Shown: positions 9,501 to 18,880, counted from the first letter of the stretch. The stretch: DNA of 64,000 nucleotides from Pseudobutyrivibrio xylanivorans DSM 14809 (GCF_900141825.1 NZ_FQYQ01000003.1:99585-163584); one strand, 5' to 3'. Notes: generated by a model not told the origin, from the sequence alone. Translations and numbers: made by a program.

Positions 9501-11070
9501 TTGGTGGATTTGTTACCTGTGCAAAAAGCTGCTTGAAGTAATTAAATAATGGCTGATGATGCTTTGATAAAACGGCAAGTGGTACATCAATACCCATTGC
9601 ACCTGTATTCTCACCACCATTTAATGCCATTGGAAGGATAGAATCCTTAATCTCTTCATATGAATATCCAAAGGCCTTCTGAAGCTTATCTCTCTCAGCC
9701 TGAGAATATACTGGCACAGATTCATTAGGAATCTTAATGTCTGCAAGGTGAGCAAGATTTGCATCAAGCCACTGACCGTATGGCTGACGTGCCGCAAATG
9801 TAGCCTTAAGCTCGTCATCTGCAATAAGTCTGCCCTCTACAGTATCAACAAGAAGCATCTTGCCTGGCTTTAATCTATCCTTTGCCTTAATTCTGCTCTC
9901 CTCGATTGGAAGTACACCAACCTCTGAAGAAAGAATAAGGTAATCATCATTTGTAATATAGTATCTTGATGGGCGAAGACCATTTCTATCAAGAACGGCA
10001 CCCATAATATCTCCATCTGAGAAAAGGATTGATGCAGGTCCATCCCATGGCTCCATCATTGTTGAATAATACTGATAGAAGTCACGACGAGCCTGCTCCA
10101 TAGCCTTATTCTTTACCCATGGCTCTGGAATTGTAATCATAACAGCAAGTGGAAGTGGCATGCCGTTCATTACAAGGAACTCCAAAGCATTATCAAGCAT
10201 GGCTGAATCAGAACCTGCCTGATTACATACTGGGGTAATCTTTGTCATCTCAGATTCAAGAACCTGCGATACCATTGTCTCTTCACGTGAAAGCATCTTA
10301 TCTGCATTACCCTTTATTGTGTTAATCTCACCATTATGCACAATAAAGCGGTTTGGATGAGCACGCTCCCATGAAGGATTTGTATTTGTTGAAAATCTTG
10401 AGTGAACTGTAGCGATAGCTGACTCATAATCAGGGTCCTGGAGATCCTCGAAGAAAAGTCGAAGCTGATCAACTAAGAACATTCCTTTATATACGATAGT
10501 TCTGCTAGAAAGAGAAGCTACATATGTATCCTCAGCAGTTTGCTCGAAGACACGACGTGCCACGTAAAGCTTTCTATCAAAATCAAGTCCCTTCTTACAG
10601 TCTGCTGGCTTTTTAATGAATCCCTGCATTATATGAGGCATACATTCTACTGCCAGTTTTCCAAGAATTTCTGCCTTTGTTGGAACCTCTCTCCAACCTA
10701 AAAATTCCAAGCCTTCCTTCTCTGCAATGATTTCGAACATCTTCATGGCTTGTTTTCTCTTCAACTCATCCTGAGGGAAGAAAAACATACCCACTCCGTA
10801 TTCTCTCTCATCACCAATAGCAATGCCTGAAGCCTTACAAGCTTTCTTGAAAAACTTATGAGAAATCTGAAGTAAAATACCTACGCCGTCACCTGTTTCT
10901 CCAGCTGCATCCTTACCGGCTCTGTGCTCAAGATTTTCTACAATCTTTAAAGCATCTGATACAGTCTGATGAGTCTTGATTCCTTTGATTGAAACAACTG
11001 CTCCGATTCCGCAATTATCGTGCTCAAAGGCTGGATTGTATAATCCCATCTGCTGATTGCAATTATCCAT
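6538..11070 (-). CDS. gltB: Glutamate synthase (NADPH), large subunit
   Basis: Transfers the amide of glutamine to 2-oxoglutarate to give two glutamates. 1510 residues. The ATG at 11070 has AAGGAG 8 nt upstream; a GTG at 11088 is in frame but lacks a site. The glutaminase nucleophile is Cys20 (NPAFEHDNCGIGAV), so about 19 residues must be removed as a propeptide. Domains: class-II glutaminase (about 20-430), central domain (470-770), FMN-binding synthase domain with GEGGHLPGKKV and the 3Fe-4S cysteines in CVMMRVCNLDTCPVG (about 1100), and the GXGXG helix (about 1260-1450). It heads the gltBD operon behind a promoter and attenuator-type leader. Confidence 0.98.
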   Translation of the reverse strand: MDNCNQQMGLYNPAFEHDNCGIGAVVSIKGIKTHQTVSDALKIVENLEHRAGKDAAGETGDGVGILLQISHKFFKKACKASGIAIGDEREYGVGMFFFPQDELKRKQAMKMFEIIAEKEGLEFLGWREVPTKAEILGKLAVECMPHIMQGFIKKPADCKKGLDFDRKLYVARRVFEQTAEDTYVASLSSRTIVYKGMFLVDQLRLFFEDLQDPDYESAIATVHSRFSTNTNPSWERAHPNRFIVHNGEINTIKGNADKMLSREETMVSQVLESEMTKITPVCNQAGSDSAMLDNALEFLVMNGMPLPLAVMITIPEPWVKNKAMEQARRDFYQYYSTMMEPWDGPASILFSDGDIMGAVLDRNGLRPSRYYITNDDYLILSSEVGVLPIEESRIKAKDRLKPGKMLLVDTVEGRLIADDELKATFAARQPYGQWLDANLAHLADIKIPNESVPVYSQAERDKLQKAFGYSYEEIKDSILPMALNGGENTGAMGIDVPLAVLSKHHQPLFNYFKQLFAQVTNPPIDSIREEIVTATTIYLGTAGNVLEEKEENCNMLQINNPILTTTDLMKIKSMKVPGLKAETVPIIYYKNTSLEKAIEHLFVEVDRVNREGANIIILSDRGVDENHVAIPSLLAVAAVQRHLVQTKKRTSLSVILESGEPREVHHFATLLGYGASAINPYLAQETIAELIQKGQLQKDVHAAIDAYNEAVISGIIKIASKMGISTVQSYQGAKIFEAIGISSDVIDKYFTGTISRIGGITLKDIQEQVDMQHSHAFDPLDLDVDETLDSRGQHKMRSGAEEHLYNPATIHLLQLSTRTGDYNTFKEYTSLVNEEDNIRNLRGLIDFKYPKKGISIDEVESVDSIVKRFKTGAMSYGSISKEAHETMAIAMNMLHGKSNSGEGGEEDERYEIGPDGLNRCSAIKQVASGRFGVTSKYLVSAKEIQIKMAQGAKPGEGGHLPGKKVYPWIAKTRLSTPGVALISPPPHHDIYSIEDLAELIYDLKNANKDARISVKLVSEAGVGTIASGVAKAGAQVILISGYDGGTGAAPKSSIHNAGLPWELGLAEAHQTLMMNGLRNKVVIETDGKLMSGRDVAIACALGAEEFGFATAPLVTMGCVMMRVCNLDTCPVGVATQNPELRKRFAGKPEYVVNFMRFIAQELREYMAELGCKTVDELCGRTDLLKVKENCKNGAYGKVDMSAVLNNPFEGEKISYENKNVYNFELEKTVDEKILLKKLSSSIKSGKAGELSVDISNTDRSLGTLLGAELTRHFGESLEEDTYKVSCHGAGGQSFGAFIPKGLTLELEGDSNDYFGKGLSGGKLVVYPSKEATYKQDENIIIGNVALYGATSGKAFINGVAGERFAVRNSGATAVVEGCGDHGCEYMTGGRVVVLGTTGKNFAAGMSGGIAYVLDEDATLYKRLNKSMVSLETVTDKYDVLELKEIIKEHVKATGSVKGKEVYENFSEYLPKFKRIVPFDYKKMMQTIVQMEEKGLSSEQAQIEAFNLLCR

Positions 11071-11100
11071 GTTCGCTACTCCTTCCACATTTTACATAAC

Positions 11101-11156
11101 AAAAAAGACGTCTAAAGAGACTTCCCCTAAGGAAATTTCTTTAGACGCCTTTGTCT
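11101..11156 (-). promoter_or_regulatory. gltBD leader: AAAGGC hexaloop hairpin overlapping terminator
   Basis: Minus strand AGAC-AAAGGC-GTCT (11156-11143) forms a hexaloop hairpin. Its 3' arm is part of the terminator stem CGTCTAAAGA/TCTTTAGACG (11147-11138 with 11118-11109), extended by an inner TTCC/GGAA pairing and followed by TTTTTT at 11106-11101. The loop and the surrounding ACAAAGGCGT are identical to the asnB and amt leaders. With the promoter at 11165-11193, transcription would begin within a few bases of this hairpin, so it is nearly the 5' end of the mRNA. Confidence 0.75.
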
Positions 11157-11164
11157 TGTGCAAA

Positions 11165-11193
11165 ACTATACAACTTTTTAAATTTTTATGCAA
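11165..11193 (-). promoter_or_regulatory. Sigma-A promoter of gltBD
   Basis: Minus strand TTGCAT (11193-11188), 17-bp spacer, TATAGT (11170-11165). Predicted +1 is near 11158. The upstream sequence is AT-rich and contains ATCCTT/AAGGAT inverted repeats (about 11240-11262) between this gene and the divergent transporter. Confidence 0.7.
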
Positions 11194-11338
11194 GGGAATT
11201 TTTCTAAAAAATCTCATTTTTCAAGGTTTAATTAGTCCCAAAATCCTTGAAAAATAAGGATTCAAGTGGTATTGTAATTTAAAGTGCTATTGCTTTAAAG
11301 TGCTAAATTTATTTAATTCAGAAAGGATGGTTTATGTT

Positions 11339-12334
11339 ATGAAACAAATAAGTAACTTTATCGGAAAGTACATGGCTGTCATTGTACTTGTAGTTGCAGC
11401 ATTGGCTTTGTTTGTGCCTGCAAGCTGTCTATGGATTCAGACCAGCTGGATTAACTATCTTCTTATGATAGTAATGTTCGGGATGGGTCTTACCATTAAG
11501 CCTGAGGATTTTGTTTTAGTATTCACTCATCCAAAGGACATTCTTATTGGCTGTATTGCTCAATTCACAATTATGCCAATACTTGCTTTCCTACTTGGCA
11601 AAGCGTTTGGGCTTGAGGCGGGACTTCTGGCAGGTGTAATTCTTGTTGGTACCTGTCCTGGTGGCACATCTAGTAATGTAATTACATACCTTAGCAAAGG
11701 TGATGTTGCTTTATCTGTAGGAATGACTAGTGTTAATACACTTCTTGCTCCTCTTCTCACACCAGTTATTACATATTTATTCCTTCGTACAACTGTGTCA
11801 GTTGATGTAATGGCAATGTTTATTTCTATTATAAAGGTAGTTATTGTACCTATCGCTCTTGGATTTGTAATCAATCACTTCTTTGGTAAATACACCGCAA
11901 AAGTAAAAGAGGCTCTTCCACTTGTATCTGTTCTTGCAATCACTATGATTGTAGCTGCTGTTGTTTCCCACAACTCAGAGCAGATTCTCACTACAGGTGC
12001 AGTTATCTTCCTAGTTGTAATCCTTCACAATCTTCTTGGTTATGCATGTGGATTATTACTTGGAAAGGCATTGAAGCTTTCTCTCGCAAAGAAAAAAGCT
12101 CTTTCAGTGGAAATTGGTATGCAAAACTCAGGCCTTGCGACCTCACTTGCAGCTACAGCTTTTCCTAATCTCGCAATGGCTACAGTACCAGGAGCAATCT
12201 TCTCTGTATGGCATAACATTTCGGGAGCATTACTTGCAAACATCTATCGCAGAATGGAAGAAGGCAAAGAGCATGAGTTGAAGATTAAAGTCTCAGTTGA
12301 AGTTACTGATGACGAAAAAAGTAATTTTGCATAG
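11339..12334 (+). CDS. Bile acid:sodium symporter (BASS) family transporter
   Basis: 331-residue membrane protein with about nine or ten hydrophobic segments, starting MKQISNFIGKYMAVIVLVV. GMGLTIKPEDF and the conserved VGTCPGGTSSNVITYLSKGD region identify the BASS fold; SVEIGMQNSGLAT is the second conserved crossover motif. Relatives carry bile acids, ketopantoate/pantothenate or other organic anions with sodium; the substrate here cannot be read. Start: AAAGGATGG lies 8 nt before the ATG at 11339; an ATG at 11327 overlaps that site and is less likely. Single gene, divergent from gltB, ending at a strong terminator. It is not an arsenite Acr3 protein. Confidence 0.88.
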   Translation: MKQISNFIGKYMAVIVLVVAALALFVPASCLWIQTSWINYLLMIVMFGMGLTIKPEDFVLVFTHPKDILIGCIAQFTIMPILAFLLGKAFGLEAGLLAGVILVGTCPGGTSSNVITYLSKGDVALSVGMTSVNTLLAPLLTPVITYLFLRTTVSVDVMAMFISIIKVVIVPIALGFVINHFFGKYTAKVKEALPLVSVLAITMIVAAVVSHNSEQILTTGAVIFLVVILHNLLGYACGLLLGKALKLSLAKKKALSVEIGMQNSGLATSLAATAFPNLAMATVPGAIFSVWHNISGALLANIYRRMEEGKEHELKIKVSVEVTDDEKSNFA

Positions 12335-12387
12335 GTTTCTCAGAAAAACAAAAGCCTAAATTTTTTATCATTAACTATTTAAAAAGT

Positions 12388-12423
12388 ACAGCCAGACATC
12401 ATCTGATGCCTGGCTGTTTTTTA
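12388..12423 (+). terminator. Intrinsic terminator of the BASS gene
   Basis: ACAGCCAG-CATCA/TGATG-CTGGCTGT hairpin (12388-12417) followed by a T-run on the plus strand. On the minus strand it is followed by TACTTTTTAAA, so it may also stop the convergent cellulase transcripts. Confidence 0.85.
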
Positions 12424-14268
12424 TTTATAATAAGTTGTAACTGTCTCACCATTTGAGCCTAGAGGCACCTTGTGATCAAGACCTACAAACTTACCAGTTT
12501 TTGAATCAGACCATAGTGTCTGCTTCATCATGTTGTACTTAGCTGAATCCCAGGTTACCCAGTCGCCTTCAAGAAGTCCGCCTGTGTCACCAGAGTTAGG
12601 ATTAATGCACCAGAAGGTGTGATTGATGTGATTCTTAGCTATGAAATCTGACATGATATTCAGATACTTCTCATTAGAACCACCATCCATGAATCCACCC
12701 CACTCACCAATAAGAAGAGGTGCGATATCCTTATCCTGGAGATAGAACCAGCTGTCATACCAAACATCCTCAAGAAGAGTCTTTTCGCTGAAATCCTTCT
12801 TGAACCATGTCTGCTCGTAAACTAGTGGGCCGTAATCATGTGGAGAATATACTAACTGATTCTGATACTTTCCAAGGTCTACTGGATATTTTCCAGCGTT
12901 TCTGAGGTTTCCACCCCACCATCCCCCGTAATACTTAAGCTCATCTTCTGAAGCATTAGGATCCTGTAAGCCTGAGTTGTAATCATAACCAGCTCTTGGT
13001 GTCTCCTCGATACCTTCTACCATAATAAGAAGGTTAGGGTTTACATCGAGGATAGCCTTTCCACAACGGCTAGCTGCATACTGCCAGTTGCACTCATCCT
13101 TAGAATCGTCCCACTTAGCTGCAGGCTCTTCGCCTGTAGAATACTTGCCATGTGGTTCGTTTTTAAGATCGCAAGCGATGATTGTATCATCATTCTTATA
13201 CTCTTTTACAAACCATGTCCAACCATCAATCCAATCCTGTGTGGTGAAGCCCTTAGGTCCATACCAAACATTATAATTGTGACCTGAGTTGTTGGCATCA
13301 GCACTATGGCAGTCCATCATAATCTTGATACCATTTTCTCTGCAAAGCTTTACGAATGTATCAAAAATTTCTCTTGAATCCATATCGCTTCCATCAGCTC
13401 TTTTAAGCTCTGGATTAGCGTATGTATTTACATTAACTTTTACTTTCTTACCAGCCTTCCAGTCAAGGAGAAGCTCTGTAGAAATTGGCACACGTACAAG
13501 GTTGATACCATGATCTGCCATTCCTTCAACTACATCCTTCATATTAGCACTCCACAATCCATGGAATACCTTCTCTGAGCAGTTGAATCCAAACCAGTTT
13601 GCACCAGTTAAGAATACCTCACGTCCCTGCTTATCAAGAATCTTATGGCCATCTGTGTGAAGCCAGTCATCTTCCTGAACTGAAGGATCCTCTACCACTG
13701 TTGTAGGAGTTGGAGTTGGCGTTGGTGTTGGTGTTGGCTTAACAGTAGGTGTTGGTGTCACAACTGGTGTTGGAGTTGGTGTAGGCTTTGCTGTAGGTGT
13801 TGGTGTTACAACCGGTGTTGGAGTTGGTGTAACTACTGGTGTAGGTGTTGGCTTTGGAGTATCAGCCTGTCCATCCCCATTTGCAATAATCTCAACTGTA
13901 GAACCAACATGTGTTGAACCTTGAACGCCAAATTCTACTGTGCTACCTGGCTCGATAACTGAATTCCACTCCATTGGAGTGATTTCATAATAGTCACCAG
14001 ACTCTTTTACCTTAACGTTCCAGCTTGAATCAATTCCAACATCATTCTTGTTCACTTTAAGAGCCCAAGAATCAGCTCTGGTTATTGTATCATTCTTTAC
14101 CTTAATTAATACCTGGTAGCCTGAGCCCCAATTATTAATTGTATAGGCTGTAGTTAATTCCTTCTCTGCTGCTCTTACACTAAGAGGTGCAAGATTGCAT
14201 CCTGATACAAGTAATAAGGCAGCTAAAGAAGCGGATAATGTCTTCTTGCAAATAGATTTTTTTTGCAC
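12421..14268 (-). CDS. Endoglucanase: CBM2-like module, Pro-Thr linker, GH5 (subfamily 1-like)
   Basis: Secreted beta-1,4-glucanase, 615 residues. Signal region with a possible lipobox (LVSGC, Cys24) and also a signal-peptidase-I-like VRA-AE site a little later, so surface lipoprotein versus free enzyme is undecided. A CBM2-like domain with [11 protein letters not shown] spans about 39-130, a PTPTP linker about 135-195, then GH5 with [18 protein letters not shown] (GH5_1 style), acid/base Glu in DLKNEPHG and nucleophile Glu in LIGEWGGF. The start is GTG at 14268 with AGGAGG 6 nt upstream; that site overlaps the GH9 stop codon, implying translational coupling. The module order (CBM first) is the reverse of its two neighbours. 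Confidence 0.92.
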   Translation of the reverse strand: MQKKSICKKTLSASLAALLLVSGCNLAPLSVRAAEKELTTAYTINNWGSGYQVLIKVKNDTITRADSWALKVNKNDVGIDSSWNVKVKESGDYYEITPMEWNSVIEPGSTVEFGVQGSTHVGSTVEIIANGDGQADTPKPTPTPVVTPTPTPVVTPTPTAKPTPTPTPVVTPTPTVKPTPTPTPTPTPTTVVEDPSVQEDDWLHTDGHKILDKQGREVFLTGANWFGFNCSEKVFHGLWSANMKDVVEGMADHGINLVRVPISTELLLDWKAGKKVKVNVNTYANPELKRADGSDMDSREIFDTFVKLCRENGIKIMMDCHSADANNSGHNYNVWYGPKGFTTQDWIDGWTWFVKEYKNDDTIIACDLKNEPHGKYSTGEEPAAKWDDSKDECNWQYAASRCGKAILDVNPNLLIMVEGIEETPRAGYDYNSGLQDPNASEDELKYYGGWWGGNLRNAGKYPVDLGKYQNQLVYSPHDYGPLVYEQTWFKKDFSEKTLLEDVWYDSWFYLQDKDIAPLLIGEWGGFMDGGSNEKYLNIMSDFIAKNHINHTFWCINPNSGDTGGLLEGDWVTWDSAKYNMMKQTLWSDSKTGKFVGLDHKVPLGSNGETVTTYYK

Positions 14269-14278
14269 TTTGCACCTC

Positions 14279-16750
14279 CTACTCTACAGTAATTCCAACT
14301 GTTGAGCCTACATGGCCTGATCCCTGAACACCAAATGATGTAGATGCACCTGGCTCAAGAACTGCGTTCCATGACATAGGGGTAATTACATAGTAATCAT
14401 CTGTCTCGTCAATGTTTACGCACCAGCTAGAATCAATCTGAATGTCGCTCTTATTTACCTTAACTGTCCATGTGTTAGTTGTGATCTTAGAGTCATTCTT
14501 AACATTTATTAATACCTGATAGCCTGAACCCCAGTTGTTAATTGAATAATCAGCATTCAAGCTTCCTGAAGGTGTCTCAGTTGGCACTGGTGTTGGAGTT
14601 GGTGTTGGCTTTGGCGTAGGTGTTGGTGTTGGCTTTGGTGTAGGTGTTGGTGTTGGCTTTGGTGTAGGTGTTGGTGTTGGCTTTGGTGTAGGTGTTGGTG
14701 TTGGCTTTGGTGTAGGTGTTGGTGTTGGTGTTACTACTGGTGTTGGTGTTGGCTCATCAACAACATCTACTGTCTTCTCACCAAGAACTAATGTAGAGCC
14801 CTCAAACAGCTGCATTCCCTTAGGTGCAGACATCTGAGAATTGCTTGTTCCGCCAAGTCCTGCTACACATGGGCTTGTAGAATAATCCCACTTACCAGGT
14901 GCTGTAATTCTAATCTGAAGCTCGCACTTGCACTCACTCTGTCCACCTGGATAGATTTCAGCGCCTGCAAGATCAAGGTCGATATAGTAAAGACCTGAGT
15001 TGCCAGACTTCTTAAAGCTAGAAATCTTTACAGGATGCTGCATATAAGTTGTAGAAACCTTCATATCTGATGCACTGTTTCCTTGTGCGATAACATCGCT
15101 AAGGTCGAAGTACATACGAAGCTTAAGATTGTCAGTAACTCTTGCTGGCCATGCTGTATGATTCTCGATAACAGTCTTAAGCTCAACAAAGTTAATCTTG
15201 TTGTTCTTATCCTGAGCATTGATGCCAGCCTTAAGAACAAACTCTTCACCATCTGTCTTTTCGATAGCTGTTGGTGTTGTAACGGCACCAAATCCGTTCT
15301 TTTCATAGAGATATGCACAAGCGCCTGTGAAGCCTGCATTGTAATCGCAAGCAACCTCGTTTGCCTGATAATCACTACGAACATCCTTGTATGAATCGTC
15401 TGCAGAACCAGGTCCACCAACGATAGCACCTACAAGTGTATGTCTTGAATTCTCAGGAGCTGCGTTGAGGTTGTTTGACCAGCAACCATGAGCTGCTCTG
15501 TGATGAGGATTCTTAGGAGACTGTGCATTGTAGCCAACCATGAAGTTCTGGCCATTGCTTCCCAGTGTGTAATTGATTGTTCTTTCGATATAAGCATTTG
15601 CTCCATCCTTATGAGCTTTATCTGCTTTATCAAGACCAAGATATATTGTATCAATGAATGCCTGGTTGCAAGCATAACGAACTGAGCCCCACTCACTTAA
15701 GAATGAAAGTCCACCAGGAGTAATTCTTACTGAATTAGAACCTTCAAGCTTGCCATTCCAGCAATCAATACTATTCTCAATTGGTGTGTAATACTTATCT
15801 TTACCTGTTAACTCTGCAAGAAGTAAGCATGCACCCATGTGTGTGTCATCCCAAGACATTGTCCAAGAATATGCAATTTCATCGCCACCCTGGAATTCTG
15901 AACCAAAGTTTTCAGCATACTTCTCTGCCTTTGTAAGATATGTCTTATCTCCTGTTGCCTTGTACAACCAGCATCCAGCTAAAGCAAGCTCATCATAGAA
16001 TCCGCTGTATGATGTGTAGAATCCGCTTGCTGCTGTGTAGCCTGCATCACTCTTTGCACTTTCTGCCATCTTATATAAGGTCTTGGCATGTGATAAGTAT
16101 GATGCTGCTCTTGAAGGATCTGAATCCTTTAATACAAGAGATGCTACTGCAAGTGAAGCTGCAGCCTCACCTGTTACACAAGAACCACCACCTGCAGATG
16201 TTCCATCTACCTTAAAGGATGGTCTAGACATCTTTGTTTCAACAAGCTCTGGTGCGCCCCAGAATCCATGGTCCTTTCCACCATCGCCTACTTGATAATA
16301 ATATGTGTTTGAATCTGGATTACATTTTACAAAGTAATCATTTGCCCACTTAATATCGTGAAGCATCCACTTTTCCTGTCCAGACTCCTTGTATGCCTTT
16401 GGATTATTTAAGTATGACCAACCAAGAACCATAGATGAATATGCCATTGGTAAATTAAACTTAACATTATCACCAGCATCATACCATCCACCAGTAAGAT
16501 CAAGTCCGTTGTCTGAGCCATCCTTAAGTGCAGAATCTGCTCTCCAGTTTGTTCTTGATAATGTTTCCTCTGAAAGCTTTCCAGATTCCTGAAGCTGATA
16601 GAACAATAATGACTTTGCAAGAGCATCACCATAATTGTAATTTGCAGCATCAGCCTTAAGTGTTGGAAGGCTAAAGCCGCCAATCACCATGGATGCAGAC
16701 AGAGAGCACATCAGAACCTTTTTGCAAAAAGATTTTGTGTTTTTGTGCAT
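14279..16750 (-). CDS. Endoglucanase: GH9, CBM3c-like module, Pro-Thr linker, CBM2-like module
   Basis: Secreted cellulase of 823 residues. Signal peptide to about residue 35 ([10 protein letters not shown]). The GH9 barrel (about 38-470) has [16 protein letters not shown] with catalytic Asp91/Asp94, HHRAAHGCW, and [15 protein letters not shown] carrying the acid Glu. A CBM3c-like domain (about 500-640) directly follows, as in processive GH9 enzymes. Then a KPTPTPTP linker repeated five times and a C-terminal CBM2-like domain nearly identical to those of both neighbours. It lies 149 nt after the upstream GH5 gene, and its stop overlaps the next gene's ribosome binding site. AGGAGG precedes the ATG. 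Confidence 0.94.
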   Translation of the reverse strand: MHKNTKSFCKKVLMCSLSASMVIGGFSLPTLKADAANYNYGDALAKSLLFYQLQESGKLSEETLSRTNWRADSALKDGSDNGLDLTGGWYDAGDNVKFNLPMAYSSMVLGWSYLNNPKAYKESGQEKWMLHDIKWANDYFVKCNPDSNTYYYQVGDGGKDHGFWGAPELVETKMSRPSFKVDGTSAGGGSCVTGEAAASLAVASLVLKDSDPSRAASYLSHAKTLYKMAESAKSDAGYTAASGFYTSYSGFYDELALAGCWLYKATGDKTYLTKAEKYAENFGSEFQGGDEIAYSWTMSWDDTHMGACLLLAELTGKDKYYTPIENSIDCWNGKLEGSNSVRITPGGLSFLSEWGSVRYACNQAFIDTIYLGLDKADKAHKDGANAYIERTINYTLGSNGQNFMVGYNAQSPKNPHHRAAHGCWSNNLNAAPENSRHTLVGAIVGGPGSADDSYKDVRSDYQANEVACDYNAGFTGACAYLYEKNGFGAVTTPTAIEKTDGEEFVLKAGINAQDKNNKINFVELKTVIENHTAWPARVTDNLKLRMYFDLSDVIAQGNSASDMKVSTTYMQHPVKISSFKKSGNSGLYYIDLDLAGAEIYPGGQSECKCELQIRITAPGKWDYSTSPCVAGLGGTSNSQMSAPKGMQLFEGSTLVLGEKTVDVVDEPTPTPVVTPTPTPTPKPTPTPTPKPTPTPTPKPTPTPTPKPTPTPTPKPTPTPTPVPTETPSGSLNADYSINNWGSGYQVLINVKNDSKITTNTWTVKVNKSDIQIDSSWCVNIDETDDYYVITPMSWNAVLEPGASTSFGVQGSGHVGSTVGITVE
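14600..14740 (-). repeat. 24-bp tandem repeats encoding the KPTPTPTP linker
   Basis: Five nearly identical 24-bp units in the GH9 gene encode the Pro-Thr linker. Similar shorter tracts occur at about 13690-13860 and 17195-17310 in the two GH5 genes. They are in frame and inside genes. Copy number is likely to vary between strains by slippage. Confidence 0.85.
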
Positions 16751-16784
16751 ATAACATATTCCTCCTTAAAAATTGTTTTTATAT

Positions 16785-16860
16785 TATGATATCCGCGCGC
16801 TTGATATCATAGTTTACTTAAACGTTTGAGTTTCTGATTAAAAGGAATGCGAGTAAAATT
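16785..16860 (-). promoter_or_regulatory. Intergenic control region before GH9: palindrome, CG-centred site and hairpin
   Basis: Between the first GH5 gene and GH9 are a perfect 9-bp inverted repeat TATGATATC/GATATCATA around nine bases CGCGCGCTT (16785-16811), an AAACGTTT palindrome (16820-16827), and a stem GAATGCG/CGCATTC (about 16845-16886) followed on the minus strand by TTTTAATC that could terminate part of the upstream mRNA. The palindromes look like operators. No regulator gene is in the window. Confidence 0.45.
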
Positions 16861-16899
16861 TACTCTAAAAATCTACCCGCATTCTCTAATTTTTTAATC

Positions 16900-18528
16900 T
16901 TACTTAACAGTTATATCTACTGTTGTACCAATTGAACCATTGCCCTGAATTCCGAAGTCTACCGACGCTCCCGCTTCTATAGAAGAATTCCATGACATTG
17001 GTGTGATTACATAATAGTCACCATCCTCGGCAACATTTACACACCAGCTTGAATCAATCTTTACATCTTTCTTATTTACCTTCGCTGTCCATGTATTAAC
17101 CTTAGCTGAAGAATCATTCTTTACCTTGATTAATACCTGATAGCCTGAACCCCAATTATTAATTGTGTACTCTGCCTTTAAATCACCTGTAGCTGAAGGT
17201 GTTGCTGTTGGCTGAGGAGTTGGTGTAGGTGTTGGCTTTGGCGTTGGTGTAGGTGTTGGCTTTGGTGTTGGTGTAGGTGTTGCTGTTGGCACTGGTGTAG
17301 GTGTTGGAACAACTTTTCCATTGATAGTAGCTGGTGTTCCATCTACATGCTTCATAATTGCACTGATGATTTCTGGATCCATCCACTTTAATGAATTTCT
17401 ATCAATGTATCTGTGACACTCACCATCAGAACCTGCAGAATTATTCTCATAGACATTGTTATCCCAGAGAACCATTGCTACATTGCTGTACTTTGCAGCT
17501 GTTCCCCAATAGTAATTAGCCCACTTTACACGGTCTGCTCTATTGTTTCTGTTTGTTGCACTTGTCTCACCAACGATAACTGGTACGTTCTTTGATAAGA
17601 ACTTAGAATTTAAATCATTGAAGAATGAATCAATATCCCCCTTATTGCTATCGTCAAACTTTGTTGTGTATGTATCACTTGCAAGAGCGAAATAATAAGG
17701 AATATAAGCATGAACTGAAAGAATCAGTCTGCCCGTTGCAGAGTCCTTAGGCATAGCAAATGAATTTGTCATACAGCCTTCGATAGAAGCATCATAACCT
17801 GGAACCATTACGCATCTTGTAGCGTTGTTTCCACCTGTTGCTCTGATTGCATCAAGTGCTACCTGATTGTAATCATTGATGCATGCAACAGCCTCTTTAA
17901 TATCAGAGCTTGGATTATTTCTTGGGAACCACCACTCCTCGCTGTGTCCAACAAGTCTTGGCTCATTCATTGTTTCAAAAACAAGGTGATAATCATAATC
18001 CTTGAACTCTTTACCAATCTGTGTCCAAACTGACTTGAAATAAGCCTCTGAACGATTCTTATTAGCATTGTTTGGAACATAGAAGCAATAATCACTATTG
18101 ATATCATGATGTGTATTTAAGATTACATACATATCATTTGCAATACAGTAATCTACTACTTCATGTACTCTCTTCATGAAGAAATCAGGAATTTGATAAT
18201 TAGATCCTGTTGTATACTGTCCCCATGAAACAGGAATACGAATTGTATTAAAGCCTGCCTTTGCGACTTCATCGATTAATGCTTTTGTTGTCTTTGGGTT
18301 TCCCCAGTATGTCTCATTTGAGCTTGTGTATGGGAAATTGGCTTTCTGACCATATGAGTCAAGACTGTTCCCAATATTCCAACCTACTGTCATGTCTGAG
18401 ACAACCTGTGTAGCAGTTTTGTTTGTACCGCTGGCAGCATTTGCTGTTTTTACAGGAACTGCTGTTACAACGATTATTAATGTCAATACTAACGATAATA
18501 ATCGCTTAATTTTTTTAACATTATGCAT
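16900..18528 (-). CDS. Endoglucanase: GH5 (subfamily 4-like), Pro-Thr linker, CBM2-like module
   Basis: Secreted beta-glucanase/cellulase of 542 residues. Signal peptide to about residue 32 (KTANAASG). The GH5 domain (about 38-400) has [11 protein letters not shown], typical of GH5_4, acid/base Glu189 in ETMNEP and nucleophile Glu321 in [15 protein letters not shown] linker (about 410-450) leads to a C-terminal CBM2-like domain with [16 protein letters not shown] and two Trp/Tyr-rich strands. It is the first gene of the cellulase cluster, with its own promoter and an operator-like palindrome. GH5_4 enzymes also act on xyloglucan or mixed-linkage glucan, so the exact substrate is open. Confidence 0.93.
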   Translation of the reverse strand: MHNVKKIKRLLSLVLTLIIVVTAVPVKTANAASGTNKTATQVVSDMTVGWNIGNSLDSYGQKANFPYTSSNETYWGNPKTTKALIDEVAKAGFNTIRIPVSWGQYTTGSNYQIPDFFMKRVHEVVDYCIANDMYVILNTHHDINSDYCFYVPNNANKNRSEAYFKSVWTQIGKEFKDYDYHLVFETMNEPRLVGHSEEWWFPRNNPSSDIKEAVACINDYNQVALDAIRATGGNNATRCVMVPGYDASIEGCMTNSFAMPKDSATGRLILSVHAYIPYYFALASDTYTTKFDDSNKGDIDSFFNDLNSKFLSKNVPVIVGETSATNRNNRADRVKWANYYWGTAAKYSNVAMVLWDNNVYENNSAGSDGECHRYIDRNSLKWMDPEIISAIMKHVDGTPATINGKVVPTPTPVPTATPTPTPKPTPTPTPKPTPTPTPQPTATPSATGDLKAEYTINNWGSGYQVLIKVKNDSSAKVNTWTAKVNKKDVKIDSSWCVNVAEDGDYYVITPMSWNSSIEAGASVDFGIQGNGSIGTTVDITVK

Positions 18529-18570
18529 TCTTATGCATCTCCCTTCAAATTACTGTCGCGACCTATATAT

Positions 18571-18600
18571 ATAATAAGTTTTCGAAAACGTTATAGTCAA
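18571..18600 (-). promoter_or_regulatory. Cellulase promoter with CG-centred palindromic operator
   Basis: Minus strand TTGACT (18600-18595), 18-bp spacer, TATTAT (18576-18571). The spacer holds the perfect 12-bp palindrome GTTTTCGAAAAC (18578-18589), flanked by ATAAGTT/AACTTAT arms. CG-centred palindromes are typical LacI/GalR-family operators, so repression relieved by a sugar signal is plausible; this is inference. Confidence 0.6.
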
Positions 18601-18787
18601 TAACTTATGCCTCGCTGTGTATTATTTCACACGTGCAGTTTTCACGTCGCAAAAACTCTGTCAAGACTAATATACTAGTATTTTTAACAATTAATCGTAG
18701 TATTTTTTTATGCACTTTGTATCATTTTCGTAATATTTTGTTAATATTTTACTCTTTCGATTTAATTTTTCACTGTGCATATTTACT

Positions 18788-18832
18788 AAAAAAGACCCAA
18801 TTTTTTCTTACAAAAAAATCGGGTCTTTTTTT
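18788..18832 (-). terminator. Terminator of the GH25 gene
   Basis: AAAAAAGACCC...GGGTCTTTTTT inverted repeat between the GH25 stop and the cellulase promoter. T-runs occur on both strands; the minus-strand gene is the one that ends here. Confidence 0.8.
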
Positions 18833-18880
18833 AGAGTTTCCTTTTTCAGAAGGAAAACTTTAAATTGGCGAGTATCATTT

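Noticed and set aside
11339..12334. Arsenite efflux (Acr3) identity for the transporter
   Set aside because: Acr3 motifs are missing and no ars genes are adjacent; PGGTSSN and the length match the BASS family.
13690..14740. Tandem repeats resembling a minisatellite or CRISPR
   Set aside because: They encode Pro-Thr linkers of cellulases in one reading frame.
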